Source of the DNA: Tessaracoccus lapidicaptus
Lineage (GTDB): Bacteria; Actinomycetota; Actinomycetes; Propionibacteriales; Propionibacteriaceae
Length of the DNA stretch: 64,000 nt
Assembly: GCF_001693815.1 (NCBI RefSeq)
Contig: NZ_MBQD01000003.1
Coordinates: 1 to 64,000 of the forward strand
Reading direction: 5' to 3'
In this document: positions 16,954-25,005 of the stretch, piece by piece
How positions within the stretch are numbered: the stretch's first letter is position 1
Layout of the letters: each line of letters begins with the position of its first letter
Notes under the pieces: generated by a model
Told to the model about the DNA's origin: nothing
Databases searched by the model: none
Seen by the model: only the letters and a program-made list of their open reading frames with translations
Made by a program: the position numbers and the translations under genes

Positions 16954-17541
16954 TCACCCGAGCAGGTCCGTGACGAGCCCGGCCACGATCGGCACCACCC
17001 CGACCAGCACGAAGGACGGTAGGAAGCACACCATGAGCGGCAGCGCCGAGCGCACACCCACCGTTCGGGCGCGGCGCATGGCGGCGTCGGCGCCGTCCTG
17101 GCGGGCGTCCTCCGCGTGGGCCCGGAGCAGCCCCGCGGCCGATGTCCCCCAACGCTCGGCTCCGGCGATGTCCGCGGCCACCCGCCCCCACACGGGATGA
17201 GACCGCACTCCGGTCCACGCCTCGCTGGTCGCATGGCCCGCTGCTGACCTGGCGGCCACCGCCGCCAGGACCCCGGCCGTGGCCGCGGGGCTGATGTCGG
17301 CAACGACGCGCACGGCGCGGCTCAGGGGCAGACCCACCTCGAGGCAGGCGGCCAGGAAGTCCAGCGCGGCCGGCAACTCGGCGAGCTGGGCGCGGTGGAC
17401 CGCCCGCGGAGCGCGGGGGCGGCTCAGTATCCGGATCCTGAACGGCGGGTGCTGCCGCCGCCGCAGCCGCGCGGTATGCGCTGGCGCGAGCAGCCACGCG
17501 CCCACCGCCGCCAGCACCGCAGCCGGCACGAGCGTGCTCAC
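16954..17541 (-). CDS. tadC: Tad pilus inner-membrane platform protein TadC
   Basis: The 195-residue type II secretion F-domain protein has an N-terminal membrane segment, the cytoplasmic region ELPAALDFLAACLEVGLPLSRAVR typical of TadB/TadC, and a C-terminal membrane segment (LMVCFLPSFVLVGVVPIVAGL). It is shorter than many TadC proteins, as is usual for the actinobacterial version. Its GTG start overlaps the tadB stop as GTGA. It is the last gene of the ssd-tadA-tadB-tadC operon and converges on the deacetylase pseudogene with a 5-nt gap. Confidence 0.85.
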   Translation of the reverse strand: MSTLVPAAVLAAVGAWLLAPAHTARLRRRQHPPFRIRILSRPRAPRAVHRAQLAELPAALDFLAACLEVGLPLSRAVRVVADISPAATAGVLAAVAARSAAGHATSEAWTGVRSHPVWGRVAADIAGAERWGTSAAGLLRAHAEDARQDGADAAMRRARTVGVRSALPLMVCFLPSFVLVGVVPIVAGLVTDLLG

Positions 17542-18320
17542 CGCACCCCCCTCCCTGCGAGGCGGTCGACCCACAGGACGCCGCCCGCGGCCAGGACGGC
17601 GCCGCCCAAGACAAGCCACTGCCCCCACGGTCGGCCGATCAGGATGTCCATCGTGTCCACCCCGGACATGGCGCCCAGGAGCAGCGCGGCGATCGGCAGG
17701 GCTCCCATGATGCGGCCGGTGGTTCGGGCGGCCGCCAGCTCGGTTTCGACGACCGCAGCCACCCGCCGGCGGCCACGTAGGTCCTCCGCGACCCTGCCCA
17801 GGACCTCGGCGACGGGGGCGCCGGTCTGCTCGCTCAGCCGCCACGCGGCGGCCACCATTGTGAGGCCCTCATACCCGGGGGCGTCGGAGCTGCGGGAGAG
17901 TTGCCCGGCGACGTCGGTGCCGAGCCGCGCAGCCGCCGCGGCCGGCCGGAGCAGCGGGAACTCCTCCGCCGCGTTGCCCAGCGCAGCCGCGGGAAGTTGT
18001 CCGGCCCTCAGCAGCCCTGCCAGCGCCCTGGTCGCCGCGGCGCAGTCGGCGGCTCCCGCCTCCTGCGCGCGGCGCCGGCGCCCGGCGGCGCCGAGGTGAA
18101 GGACGGTGCCCGCGATCACTCCCACGGTGAGCAGCCATCCGGCCCACCGGGGAGCCACCAGCAGGGCTGCGGCGGCAGCGCCCACGGCGGCGATCGCGAC
18201 CATCCGCGACCGGACGGGGAGGGCGGCCCGGCGCGCTGCCCGCGCACCGGCCGCAACGCGCCGCTCCGGGCCGATCGCCACCGCCGCGGCCAGGGCCGCG
18301 AGCGCCGCGGCGGCGATCAT
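17538..18320 (-). CDS. tadB: Tad pilus inner-membrane platform protein TadB
   Basis: The 260-residue protein has N-terminal membrane helices (IAAAALAALAAAVAIG; MVAIAAVGAAAAALLVAPRWAGWLLTVGVIAG), the F domain (CAAATRALAGLLRAGQLPAAALGNAAEEF and EGLTMVAAAWRLSEQTGAPVAEVL) and two C-terminal helices. It pairs with TadC to form the platform turned by the TadA ATPase. The ATG at 18320 overlaps the tadA stop as ATGA. Coupled translation through the whole operon suggests fixed stoichiometry. Confidence 0.87.
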   Translation of the reverse strand: MIAAAALAALAAAVAIGPERRVAAGARAARRAALPVRSRMVAIAAVGAAAAALLVAPRWAGWLLTVGVIAGTVLHLGAAGRRRRAQEAGAADCAAATRALAGLLRAGQLPAAALGNAAEEFPLLRPAAAAARLGTDVAGQLSRSSDAPGYEGLTMVAAAWRLSEQTGAPVAEVLGRVAEDLRGRRRVAAVVETELAAARTTGRIMGALPIAALLLGAMSGVDTMDILIGRPWGQWLVLGGAVLAAGGVLWVDRLAGRGVR

Positions 18321-19459
18321 GACCCCACCAGCTCCAGCAACGCGGGGCCCTCCGGGCCGAGTGCCATCCCACCGGGACCAAGCGTGACGGCGGGCGCCAC
18401 CACCACGAGACCGTCGGACGCGCGCCGTACCAGTCCGATCTGTTCGACGCGCCGTGCGCCGCCGGCCGCTCTGCGGACGTGGATCACCACGCGCAGCGCC
18501 GCCGCGACCTGCGCGTGGCACGCCTCGCGGCCGAGCCCACCCAGCGCCGCGAGCGCCTCGAGCCGCGCCGGCACGTCCGCGACCGAGTTGGCGTGCAACG
18601 TGCCGCAGCCTCCCTCGTGGCCCGTGTTGAGCGCGGTGAGTAGGTCCGTGAGTTCGGCGCCCCGCACTTCGCCGACCACCAGCCGGTCGGGGCGCATCCG
18701 CAGGGCCTGCCGCACCAGCATGGTCAGCGGGATGGCGCCTGCCCCCTCGGCGTTGGCCGGGCGCCCTTCCAGCCTGACGCAGTGCGGGTGGTCGGGCACC
18801 AGTTCCCGTGCGTCCTCGACCAGGACCAGCCGCTCGGATGCCGGGACCTCGGCCAGCATGGCCCCGAGCAGCGTGGTCTTGCCCGACCCCGTGCCTCCGG
18901 TGACGAGGAACGGCACCCGCCCGGCGACGATGGACCGCAGCAACCTGCTCCCCTCGGGCGGCATCGCCCCCCACGCCTGGAGCTCGTCCAGGCCGACGCT
19001 GCGCGCGGCCGGGACCCGCAGCGAGATGGCGGTGCCGGGCGAGGCGACCGGAGCCAGCACGGCGTGCAGCCGGACGCCGCTGGGCAGCCGACCGTCGACG
19101 AAGGGCGAGGCATCGTCGAGTCGCCGCCCCGCCTGCGCCGCGAGCCTCACGGCGAGCCTGCGCACCTGGTCGTCGTCCAGGAACTCGACGTCGGTGCGCT
19201 CCATGCCCATGCCCCGATCCACGTAGACGTCTCTCGGGCCGTTGACCACGACGTCGGTCACGCCCGGGCGGCGCAACAGGTCGTCCAGCGGGCCGGCCCC
19301 GGCGCTCCACACCCTCAGCCGAGTGAGGGTGTCCGCGACGGTGGTGTCGGTGACGATGGCGCCGAGGGACCGCAGGGCCGCTGCGACGTCGGCCGGGGTG
19401 TAGGGCCGCCCCAGCTCGGCCAATCGTCCTTGCAGCGTGCTGAGGTCCGGCTCAGTCAC
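18317..19459 (-). CDS. tadA: Tad pilus assembly ATPase TadA (CpaF family)
   Basis: This hexameric secretion ATPase powers pilin assembly. The 380-residue sequence shows the N-terminal PGVTDVVVNGPRDVYVDRG segment, Walker A TGGTGSGKTTLL, the Asp box LVLVEDARELV, Walker B MRPDRLVVGEVRGAE and the His box TLHANSVADVPARLEAL. The GTG at 19459 is chosen because it overlaps the ssd stop by 8 nt and begins just before the conserved N-domain; the frame is open further upstream without support. Confidence 0.93.
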   Translation of the reverse strand: MTEPDLSTLQGRLAELGRPYTPADVAAALRSLGAIVTDTTVADTLTRLRVWSAGAGPLDDLLRRPGVTDVVVNGPRDVYVDRGMGMERTDVEFLDDDQVRRLAVRLAAQAGRRLDDASPFVDGRLPSGVRLHAVLAPVASPGTAISLRVPAARSVGLDELQAWGAMPPEGSRLLRSIVAGRVPFLVTGGTGSGKTTLLGAMLAEVPASERLVLVEDARELVPDHPHCVRLEGRPANAEGAGAIPLTMLVRQALRMRPDRLVVGEVRGAELTDLLTALNTGHEGGCGTLHANSVADVPARLEALAALGGLGREACHAQVAAALRVVIHVRRAAGGARRVEQIGLVRRASDGLVVVAPAVTLGPGGMALGPEGPALLELVGS

Positions 19460-20453
19460 CGCACAGCTCCCGGGCGAGCGCGCGCACCTGACGGGTGAAG
19501 CGGCGGGCCGGGCCGTCGGCCGGCGGAAGCCCCAGCTCCGCGAGTCGCGGCACGGCCCTGTCGTCGTCGACGGTGCAGACGACGGGCATCCCGAGCGCGC
19601 GGCCCACCACGGCTGCCGGCAGGCTCCGGCCCCGTCCGCGGCGGATGACCAGCTCGCTCGGCGCAACTGCGCCCGCCTCCACCCGCATGCGGGCCGCGGC
19701 CACCGAGCGGACGTCGGCTCCGACCACCAGGAGTGTGCGGTCCGGCGCCAGGAGGGGTGGCGCCGGACCGTCCACCACCACCAGCGCGTGCTGTCTGCGC
19801 AGCGCCCCGACGACGGCGGTCACCGCCTCCGGCGTGGGGGTCCGCGGCCCCTCGCGGTCCTGCGTGACGACCGGAACGCCACCCATCGACGGCAGGCCGG
19901 CCGCCAGGTCCCCCAGCTCGCCGCGCGCCGCCGCCAGCTGCGACCATCTGGCGCCCTCCGCCGACTCGATGCCCATCAGCAGATCCAGCCCGCCGCTCGA
20001 CGGCGCCAGGTCGACCACGGCGGCCGCCGTACCCCGGGGTGCCGTCATCGCGATCCCGACGGCGAGCGTGCTGACGCCCAGCCCACCCGAGGCACCGACG
20101 AGGGAGATCAGGCGACCGTTCGGCACGCCCATGGACCGGACCCCGGCCAGGGCCTCCGCGAGCCGTCCCCCGCCGTCGGGCAGCGGCAGTACGGGCAGCC
20201 CCAGGTCCGCCGAGCAGCGGGCCAGCTCGGCCGCGTCGGCGCCCACCAGGAAGGCACGGCCCGGGGGCACGGATGTCCAGCGGGCCGCCACCTCCGTGGC
20301 GACGAGCCGCAGCGCCGCGCCTGCCCACCGTTGCCTGGACTCGTCCGCGTCCCTCGCGTGCCGGAGTTCGACCTGCTGCGCGGCGGCGATGACCTCGACC
20401 GCCTCGACGACGACGGGGTCCCGGGCGCAGAGCAGCGCGTGCGTGTCAGTCAT
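19452..20453 (-). CDS. ssd: Septum-site-determining protein Ssd (CpaE/TadZ-like)
   Basis: The 333-residue MinD/ParA-superfamily protein corresponds to Rv3660c of the mycobacterial Tad locus. The N-terminal 110 residues form a receiver-like domain. The P-loop region reads LVGASGGLGVSTLAVGIA and lacks the signature lysines of an active deviant Walker A, as in the Ssd family, so it may position the pilus machinery without ATP hydrolysis. VVDLAPSSGGLDLLMG is the switch-like region. It is the first gene of the tadA-B-C operon. The ATG at 20453 matches the family N-terminus. Confidence 0.85.
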   Translation of the reverse strand: MTDTHALLCARDPVVVEAVEVIAAAQQVELRHARDADESRQRWAGAALRLVATEVAARWTSVPPGRAFLVGADAAELARCSADLGLPVLPLPDGGGRLAEALAGVRSMGVPNGRLISLVGASGGLGVSTLAVGIAMTAPRGTAAAVVDLAPSSGGLDLLMGIESAEGARWSQLAAARGELGDLAAGLPSMGGVPVVTQDREGPRTPTPEAVTAVVGALRRQHALVVVDGPAPPLLAPDRTLLVVGADVRSVAAARMRVEAGAVAPSELVIRRGRGRSLPAAVVGRALGMPVVCTVDDDRAVPRLAELGLPPADGPARRFTRQVRALARELCGD

Positions 20454-20543
20454 GCCCCCGTAGTGGGCGGTGCGGGCGACGATCTTCCACGCGGATGCCG
20501 ACCTGTGGACAACCGGCCGGTCCACCGGCGCCCGAACCCCGGC

Positions 20544-20549
20544 TACCCT
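20544..20549 (+). promoter_or_regulatory. Probable -10 element of the methyltransferase gene at 20577
   Basis: TACCCT ends 27 nt before the ATG; a GGAAGGA ribosome site lies between them. Confidence 0.4.
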
Positions 20550-20576
20550 GGTGGCGTCCAGACCAGGAAGGAACCG

Positions 20577-21320
20577 ATGAGCCGCACCGCCTTTCCCACC
20601 GACGCCCTCGACTGGCTGACGGTGTGGCACGGTGTGCGCGGCCTGGCCGTCGACGCCGAGCCCCATCTCGCCCGTCGGCTCACGGACGCCGGGCACGCCC
20701 TGTTCGCCCTGAGCGACGACGTGGACCGCGTCCCGCGGCTGTCCGGCATCCGCAACGTCACCCCCGTCGTCGGCCGGCCCGAGGCTCTTCCCATGGACCC
20801 TTTCGCGGTCGAGGTCGTGCTGGCGCACCAGTGCCTGCACCGTTTCGATCTCGAGCAGGCGCTGCCGCAGTTCGCGCGCGTGCTCAGGCCGGGCGGGTGC
20901 CTGAGCGCGTCCTATCTCATCCGCGACGACTCGGTCCCATGGGTGCGCCGGCTCGCCGCGCTCCTGCGCCGCTTCGATCCCATGGCGATGAAGGGCGATT
21001 ACGGGCACGAGGCCCTCGCGGCCCTGGACGAGAGCCGCTACTTCCCGGAGGTGGAACGCCGGGCGTTCCGCGTGTGGCGCAGCGTGAGCCGCGACGACCT
21101 GCAGAACCTCGTCCGGGCGCAGCCCCTGGCCAGCCACCTCGACGAGGCGCAACTGAGCCAACTCCTCGACCAAGTGGCGGACCTCTACGACGGCGCTGTG
21201 CGCCCGGGCGAGAGCCTGCGTCTGCCGTTCCAGCTGCTGTGTTGGCGCGCGTGGGTGTCCCACGAGGAGTTGACCTCGCCCGTCCGGCTGCCCGACAGCG
21301 GCCTGGCCATCCCCCTGTGA
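20577..21320 (+). CDS. Class I SAM-dependent methyltransferase-like protein
   Basis: The 247-residue protein resembles UbiE/Methyltransf_11 enzymes: VEVVLAHQCLHRFDLEQALPQ (post-motif II region) and ARVLRPGGCLSASYL (motif III) are clear. The N-terminal SAM loop is weak: the region TDAGHALFALSDDV stands where GxGxG would be expected, so cofactor binding is uncertain. No substrate can be named. It is divergent from ssd; the 123-nt gap contains both promoters. Confidence 0.7.
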   Translation: MSRTAFPTDALDWLTVWHGVRGLAVDAEPHLARRLTDAGHALFALSDDVDRVPRLSGIRNVTPVVGRPEALPMDPFAVEVVLAHQCLHRFDLEQALPQFARVLRPGGCLSASYLIRDDSVPWVRRLAALLRRFDPMAMKGDYGHEALAALDESRYFPEVERRAFRVWRSVSRDDLQNLVRAQPLASHLDEAQLSQLLDQVADLYDGAVRPGESLRLPFQLLCWRAWVSHEELTSPVRLPDSGLAIPL

Positions 21321-21366
21321 CGGGGCCAGGAGTGGGTCGCACGCCCACCGGCGCGCCCGAGGGCAC

Positions 21367-21372
21367 TAGGCT
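21367..21372 (+). promoter_or_regulatory. Probable -10 element of the holin-like gene
   Basis: TAGGCT, 22 nt before the ATG at 21395, followed by the ribosome site AAAGGAG. Confidence 0.45.
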
Positions 21373-21394
21373 GACCAGTGCCGAAAGGAGCACC

Positions 21395-21889
21395 ATGCCC
21401 AGTGAGCCCAGCCATCCCCTGGTCGACATCAAGGATGCCGTCTCCGACTTCGTCGCCCGCGAATCGGAACTCGCAGCGGCCGAGCTGAAGCCCGCGGCGA
21501 AGGCCGCCGGCATCGGCGCAGGCCTGTTCGCCGGCGCGGCCGTGTTCGCCTTCCACGCCATCTGGATGCTCGTCATCCTCATCGCGCTGGCCGTCGGCCT
21601 GCTGCTGTACGCCGTGACCCCGCTGGGCCCCTGGGGGTCCTTCACGCTCGGGTTCCTCATCAGCATGCTGGTGTCCGTCGCCGCGGCGCTGGTGCTGGCG
21701 GTGCTCGGCCGGAACCGGTTCCGCCGGGTGAAGAAGCCCGACGCCACCATCGCCGAGGCGAAGGCCACCCTCGACGCCGTCGTGGCCGCGGTGACCGCCC
21801 GGAAGCCGGGGGCCGACGTGACGATCCGGCCGCAGGATCTGCCGCGCTTCCGCGACGCCGACGTCAGCGGACCCACGGCGCGCCCGTGA
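21395..21889 (+). CDS. Phage-holin-superfamily III membrane protein (DUF1469 type)
   Basis: The 164-residue protein has an amphipathic N-terminal helix (SDFVARESELAAAELKPAAKAAG), two long membrane helices (about 45-75 and 85-115) and a soluble C-terminal tail. The pattern matches actinobacterial putative holin/DUF1469 proteins, which are chromosomal and not from phages; no other phage gene is nearby. Its role is unknown, probably in the cell envelope. Confidence 0.75.
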   Translation: MPSEPSHPLVDIKDAVSDFVARESELAAAELKPAAKAAGIGAGLFAGAAVFAFHAIWMLVILIALAVGLLLYAVTPLGPWGSFTLGFLISMLVSVAAALVLAVLGRNRFRRVKKPDATIAEAKATLDAVVAAVTARKPGADVTIRPQDLPRFRDADVSGPTARP

Positions 21890-21929
21890 GGCTGGCCGTT
21901 CGACGGTGCCACCTGGCAGGCTTGGCCCC

Positions 21930-22091
21930 ATGACCAAGTGGGAATACTTCGTCGCCCCGATCCTCTCGCACGTGGCGCAGCAACTGCTCAACAACTTCGG
22001 CTCGGAGGGCTGGGAACTGATCCAGCTCGCTCCCGGCCCCAACCCCGACACCCTCGTCGGCTACTTCAAGCGGCCGATCCAGGGCGCCTGA
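21930..22091 (+). CDS. Small DUF4177 protein
   Basis: The 53-residue protein starts TKWEYFVAPIL and contains NNFGSEGWELIQL, the typical DUF4177 core (WEYxxxPL ... LNxxGxEGWELV). It overlaps the following ridA gene at TGATG and so is translationally coupled to it. The same pair precedes endonuclease III in mycobacteria. No biochemical function is known. Confidence 0.85.
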   Translation: MTKWEYFVAPILSHVAQQLLNNFGSEGWELIQLAPGPNPDTLVGYFKRPIQGA

Positions 22092-22546
22092 TGCTCCCCT
22101 CCGAGCGCCTGGCCGGCCTCGGCCTCGCGCTGCCGCCGGTCGCCGCGCCCGTGGCCGCCTACATCCCGGCGACCCGCGTCGGCGGTCAGGTGTGGACCTC
22201 GGGACAGCTGCCGTCCGTCGCGGGACGCCTCGTGGCGACCGGCAAGGTCGGCGGCGCGGTGTCACCTGAGGAGGCGGCCGACGCCGCGAGGGTCGCGGTG
22301 CTCAACGCGCTGGCGGCCGCGGCGGACGTGGCCGGCGGCCTCGACCGGATCACCAGGATCGTCAAGCTCGTCGTGTTCGTGGCCAGCGAGCCGGGATTCA
22401 CCGGCCAGCCGGCGGTCGCCAACGGCGCCTCGACCCTCGTGGGCGAGGTGTTCGGCGACCAGGGCGCGCATGCCCGGTCCGCCGTCGGGGTCTCGGTGCT
22501 GCCGCTCGACGCGCCCGTCGAGATCGAGTTGGTCGTCGAGGTCTGA
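22091..22546 (+). CDS. RidA family protein (YjgF/YER057c/UK114)
   Basis: The 151-residue protein has the RidA fold features VWTSGQLPS, AARVAVLNALAAAADVAGGLDRI and a C-terminal ARSAVGVSVLPLDAPVEIELVVEV. The Arg that binds the carboxylate in enamine deaminases is represented in HARSAVGV. Canonical members hydrolyse reactive 2-aminoacrylate released by PLP enzymes. This is the longer Rv3678c-like subgroup, so deaminase activity is likely but not certain. It is coupled by TGATG overlaps to genes on both sides. Confidence 0.85.
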   Translation: MLPSERLAGLGLALPPVAAPVAAYIPATRVGGQVWTSGQLPSVAGRLVATGKVGGAVSPEEAADAARVAVLNALAAAADVAGGLDRITRIVKLVVFVASEPGFTGQPAVANGASTLVGEVFGDQGAHARSAVGVSVLPLDAPVEIELVVEV

Positions 22547-23226
22547 TGGCTGCCCCGGGTGACCCGGCGGCCATCCACGCCGCGCTGCGGGCGGCCTACC
22601 CGGACGCACGATGCGAGCTGGACTTCCGCTCCCCGCTCGAGCTGCTCGTCGCCACCGTCCTGTCGGCCCAGTCCACGGACCGGCGTGTCAACGCCGTCAC
22701 CCCCGCGCTCTTCACGCGGTTCCCGACGGCGGAGGCACTGGCCGGCGCGCCGCTGGAGGAGATCGAAGAGCTCATCCGTCCCGTGGGATTCTTCCGGAGC
22801 AAGGCCGCCGCCCTGACCGGCCTGGCCCGGCGCATCGTCGACGACTTCGACGGCCGGGTGCCGGACACGCTGGAGGACCTTGTCACGCTGCCAGGCGTCG
22901 GCAGGAAGACGGCCAACGTCGTGCTCGGCAACGCGTTCGGCGTCCCGGGAGTCACTCCGGACACGCACCTGATCCGCCTGGCCAACCGCTTCGGCTGGGT
23001 GACGAGCACCAAGCCGGACGCCGTGGAGCAGACGGTCGGGGCGCTGTTCCCGCCCGATGAATGGGTGATGCTGTGCCACCGGGTCATCTGGCACGGCCGA
23101 CGGTGCTGCCACGCGCGGCGGCCGGCGTGCGGAGCCTGCCCGGTCCGGGATCTGTGCCCGAGCCGCGACATCGGGGAGCAGGATCCGGTGCTGGCCGCCG
23201 GTCTGATCCGTGAGCCGCGCGCTTAG
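22546..23226 (+). CDS. nth: Endonuclease III (base-excision DNA glycosylase/AP lyase)
   Basis: This enzyme removes oxidised pyrimidines from DNA and cleaves the abasic site. The 226-residue sequence shows the helix-hairpin-helix LPGVGRKTANVVLGNAFG with the catalytic Lys, the catalytic Asp in VTPDTHLIRLANR, and the C-terminal [4Fe-4S] loop C-x6-C-x2-C-x5-C (CHARRPACGACPVRDLC). The ATG overlaps the ridA stop as TGATG. Confidence 0.96.
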   Translation: MAAPGDPAAIHAALRAAYPDARCELDFRSPLELLVATVLSAQSTDRRVNAVTPALFTRFPTAEALAGAPLEEIEELIRPVGFFRSKAAALTGLARRIVDDFDGRVPDTLEDLVTLPGVGRKTANVVLGNAFGVPGVTPDTHLIRLANRFGWVTSTKPDAVEQTVGALFPPDEWVMLCHRVIWHGRRCCHARRPACGACPVRDLCPSRDIGEQDPVLAAGLIREPRA

Positions 23227-23232
23227 CGCAGG

Positions 23233-23238
23233 TACGCT
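23233..23238 (+). promoter_or_regulatory. Possible -10 element of the thioredoxin-like lipoprotein gene
   Basis: TACGCT ends 8 nt before the ATG at 23247, with GGAGG in between. If this promoter is used, the mRNA would be nearly leaderless; read-through from nth would use the ribosome site instead. Confidence 0.4.
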
Positions 23239-23246
23239 CGGAGGCG

Positions 23247-23864
23247 ATGAGACTCCCCCACGCACTCGCCGTCGCCCTGGCCGTCGTCGCCCTTGCCGCC
23301 TGTTCGCCCGCGGCCTCAGGCCCGTCGGCAGACTCGGTCGCGCCGGCGGAGACGGCCGCCACGGCCCCGGCGGACCTCGCAGCGTTGCGGGAGCAGTTCG
23401 GGCTGCCGGACTGCCCGGCCACCGACGCGGCGGCGGCTCCGGTCGCCGGCGGCCTGCCCCAGACCGCCCTGCCGTGCCTCGGCGGGGACACGACCGTCAA
23501 CCTCGCCGGGCTGCCCCGCACGCCGACGATCATCAACCTGTGGGCCCAATGGTGCGGGCCGTGTCGCGAGGAGGCGCCGTTCCTGCGGGAGGGGCTGGCT
23601 GAGCTGGACGGCGTGAGCTTCGTCGGCGTCAACTACAACGACCCCAAGCCGGACTGGGCCGTGGAGTTCGCGGGGCTCGTGGGCTGGGTCTATCCCCACG
23701 TCATGGACCAGGACAAGACACTGCAGGTGCCCCTGCGGGTCCCCGGGCTGCCCACGACCTACTTCGTCGACGCCGACGGGCGGATCACGGGAGTGCACGC
23801 CGGCCCGCTGGAGTCGATCGAGCAGCTGCGCGAGCTGGCCACCACCTACCTGGGCGTCCCGTGA
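23247..23864 (+). CDS. TlpA/ResA-like thioredoxin-fold lipoprotein
   Basis: The 205-residue protein has a lipoprotein signal with lipobox ALAAC, a Ser/Ala-rich linker, then a thioredoxin fold with the redox site WAQWCGPCREEAPFL (CGPC), and a cis-Pro in VPGLPTTYFVDADGRI. It should act outside the membrane as a disulphide reductase for cytochrome c biogenesis or other exported proteins. It overlaps the NUDIX gene at its 3' end (GTGA). The arrangement nth - thioredoxin - NUDIX matches Rv3674c-Rv3672c. Confidence 0.9.
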   Translation: MRLPHALAVALAVVALAACSPAASGPSADSVAPAETAATAPADLAALREQFGLPDCPATDAAAAPVAGGLPQTALPCLGGDTTVNLAGLPRTPTIINLWAQWCGPCREEAPFLREGLAELDGVSFVGVNYNDPKPDWAVEFAGLVGWVYPHVMDQDKTLQVPLRVPGLPTTYFVDADGRITGVHAGPLESIEQLRELATTYLGVP

Positions 23865-24496
23865 GGCATCCAGCGGTCTTCCAGGAGCTGTGCCGGGCCC
23901 TCGACGCGAAGCCGGTCGTCCGGCACATCGGGCTGGACCGCAGCCCGCGTGGGGAACGCTCGGCGGCGGTGCTGATGCTGTTCACCGACGAGCCCGACCC
24001 CGCCCTCACGTTCGTCACCCGGGCGGAGACCATGCGCCGCCACGCGGGACAGATCGCCTTGCCCGGTGGCGCGGTCGACCCCACCGACCGCGACCTCGCG
24101 CACACCGCCCTGCGGGAGGCCGACGAGGAGGTGGGCCTGGCCGCGGAGCACGTGACGATCCTCGGCCATCTGCCCCCGCTGTGGGTCCCGGCGTCGCGCT
24201 ACGACGTCACCACGGTGGTCGCAGTGTGGCCCGGTGGGCATCCCTTGTTCGTGCGGGACCCGCGCGAGACGGGAGCCGTCCACGCCTTCCGGATCTCGGA
24301 GCTCGTCTCACCGGCGACGCGCGCGCTGGGGCGGCACCCCGGTGGATTCGAGGGGCCAGCCTTCGTGCTGGGCGATCAGTTCATCTGGGGGCTCACCGCT
24401 CACCTGGTGGACTGGACCCTCGACCTGGGCGGCTGGGCCGTGCCGTGGGACCGCGGCCGAGTCGAGCCGATACCCGAGCGCTACCTCCGGGACTAG
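23861..24496 (+). CDS. NUDIX hydrolase, CoA-pyrophosphatase type
   Basis: The 211-residue protein has the UPF0035-type lead-in RRHAGQIALPGGAVD and the Nudix box ending LREADEEVGL, which binds the metal. One position of the strict box (the first Glu after G-x5) is Asp here. This subgroup hydrolyses coenzyme A and related nucleotides. The GTG start overlaps the lipoprotein stop as GTGA. A bidirectional hairpin follows the stop. Confidence 0.88.
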   Translation: MRHPAVFQELCRALDAKPVVRHIGLDRSPRGERSAAVLMLFTDEPDPALTFVTRAETMRRHAGQIALPGGAVDPTDRDLAHTALREADEEVGLAAEHVTILGHLPPLWVPASRYDVTTVVAVWPGGHPLFVRDPRETGAVHAFRISELVSPATRALGRHPGGFEGPAFVLGDQFIWGLTAHLVDWTLDLGGWAVPWDRGRVEPIPERYLRD

Positions 24497-24497
24497 G

Positions 24498-24539
24498 GAC
24501 GACGGACGGCGCGCAGCCCGGCCGCGCGCCGTCGTCGTC
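24498..24539. terminator. Bidirectional hairpin between convergent NUDIX and whiB genes
   Basis: A long inverted repeat, GACGACGG-A-CGGCGCGC and GCGCGCCGTCGTCGTC, pairs along 16 bp with one bulged base and a 9-nt loop. It sits between the stops of two convergent genes. No T-run follows on either strand. Confidence 0.6.
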
Positions 24540-24547
24540 AGGGAGAT

Positions 24548-24859
24548 CTAGTGCCGTCGGGACGGCAGCACCGAGATGGGTGCGTCCGCCGTGTCGTGGT
24601 GGCTGACCAGGACGTCGTGCCACGAGGTGATGTCCGGCCTGGCGCGCAGGAGCGCCCTGCGCTCACGCTCCGTCATTCCGCCCCAGACGCCCCACTCGAT
24701 GCGGTTGTCCAGGGCCTCTGCCAGGCATTCGGACCGCACGGGACAGCCGACGCATACCGACCTCGCCCGTTTCTGGTCCTTGCCTTCCGGAAACAGAGCG
24801 TCCGCCATGTCGCGGCACTTGGCGTGCAGCGTCCATTCGCTAGCTTCGGCGAGTGACAT
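24548..24859 (-). CDS. whiB4: WhiB-family Fe-S transcription factor, WhiB4-like
   Basis: The 103-residue protein has the four WhiB cysteines (Cys15, Cys36, Cys39, Cys45; C-x20-C-x2-C-x5-C) that hold a [4Fe-4S] cluster sensing O2 or NO, followed by the turn GVWGGMTERERRALL and a short C-terminal tail. Its position beside ponA2 and the metallophosphoesterase matches mycobacterial whiB4, a redox regulator. The ATG at 24859 has an AGGGG ribosome site. An intergenic promoter with -35 TTGCGA and -10 TAGCGT lies upstream. Confidence 0.9.
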   Translation of the reverse strand: MSLAEASEWTLHAKCRDMADALFPEGKDQKRARSVCVGCPVRSECLAEALDNRIEWGVWGGMTERERRALLRARPDITSWHDVLVSHHDTADAPISVLPSRRH

Positions 24860-24900
24860 ATCCCCTGCCCTCCCTTGCGCAGTTGCTGTCGATGACTCTG

Positions 24901-24928
24901 ACGCTAGCGCATTGTGGGCGCATCGCAA
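24901..24928 (-). promoter_or_regulatory. whiB promoter
   Basis: On the minus strand, TTGCGA (24923-24928) and TAGCGT (24901-24906) are separated by 16 nt, a good fit to a housekeeping promoter. The predicted leader is about 35 nt. Confidence 0.55.
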
Positions 24929-24992
24929 CAGGGGCAATCTCTCGCTGACTATGGCCCGGGCCCGCGTCCGGGGCGTCGTCGGCACCGTCACG

Positions 24993-24998
24993 TAGACT
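24993..24998 (+). promoter_or_regulatory. Probable -10 element of the penicillin-binding-protein gene
   Basis: TAGACT ends 7 nt before the ATG at 25006, and no ribosome site precedes the ATG: a leaderless start. Confidence 0.5.
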
Positions 24999-25005
24999 GG
25001 CGGGC

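Noticed and set aside
21395-21889. Holin as a sign of a prophage
   Set aside because: The neighbours are housekeeping genes and this holin-superfamily protein is widespread on actinobacterial chromosomes.
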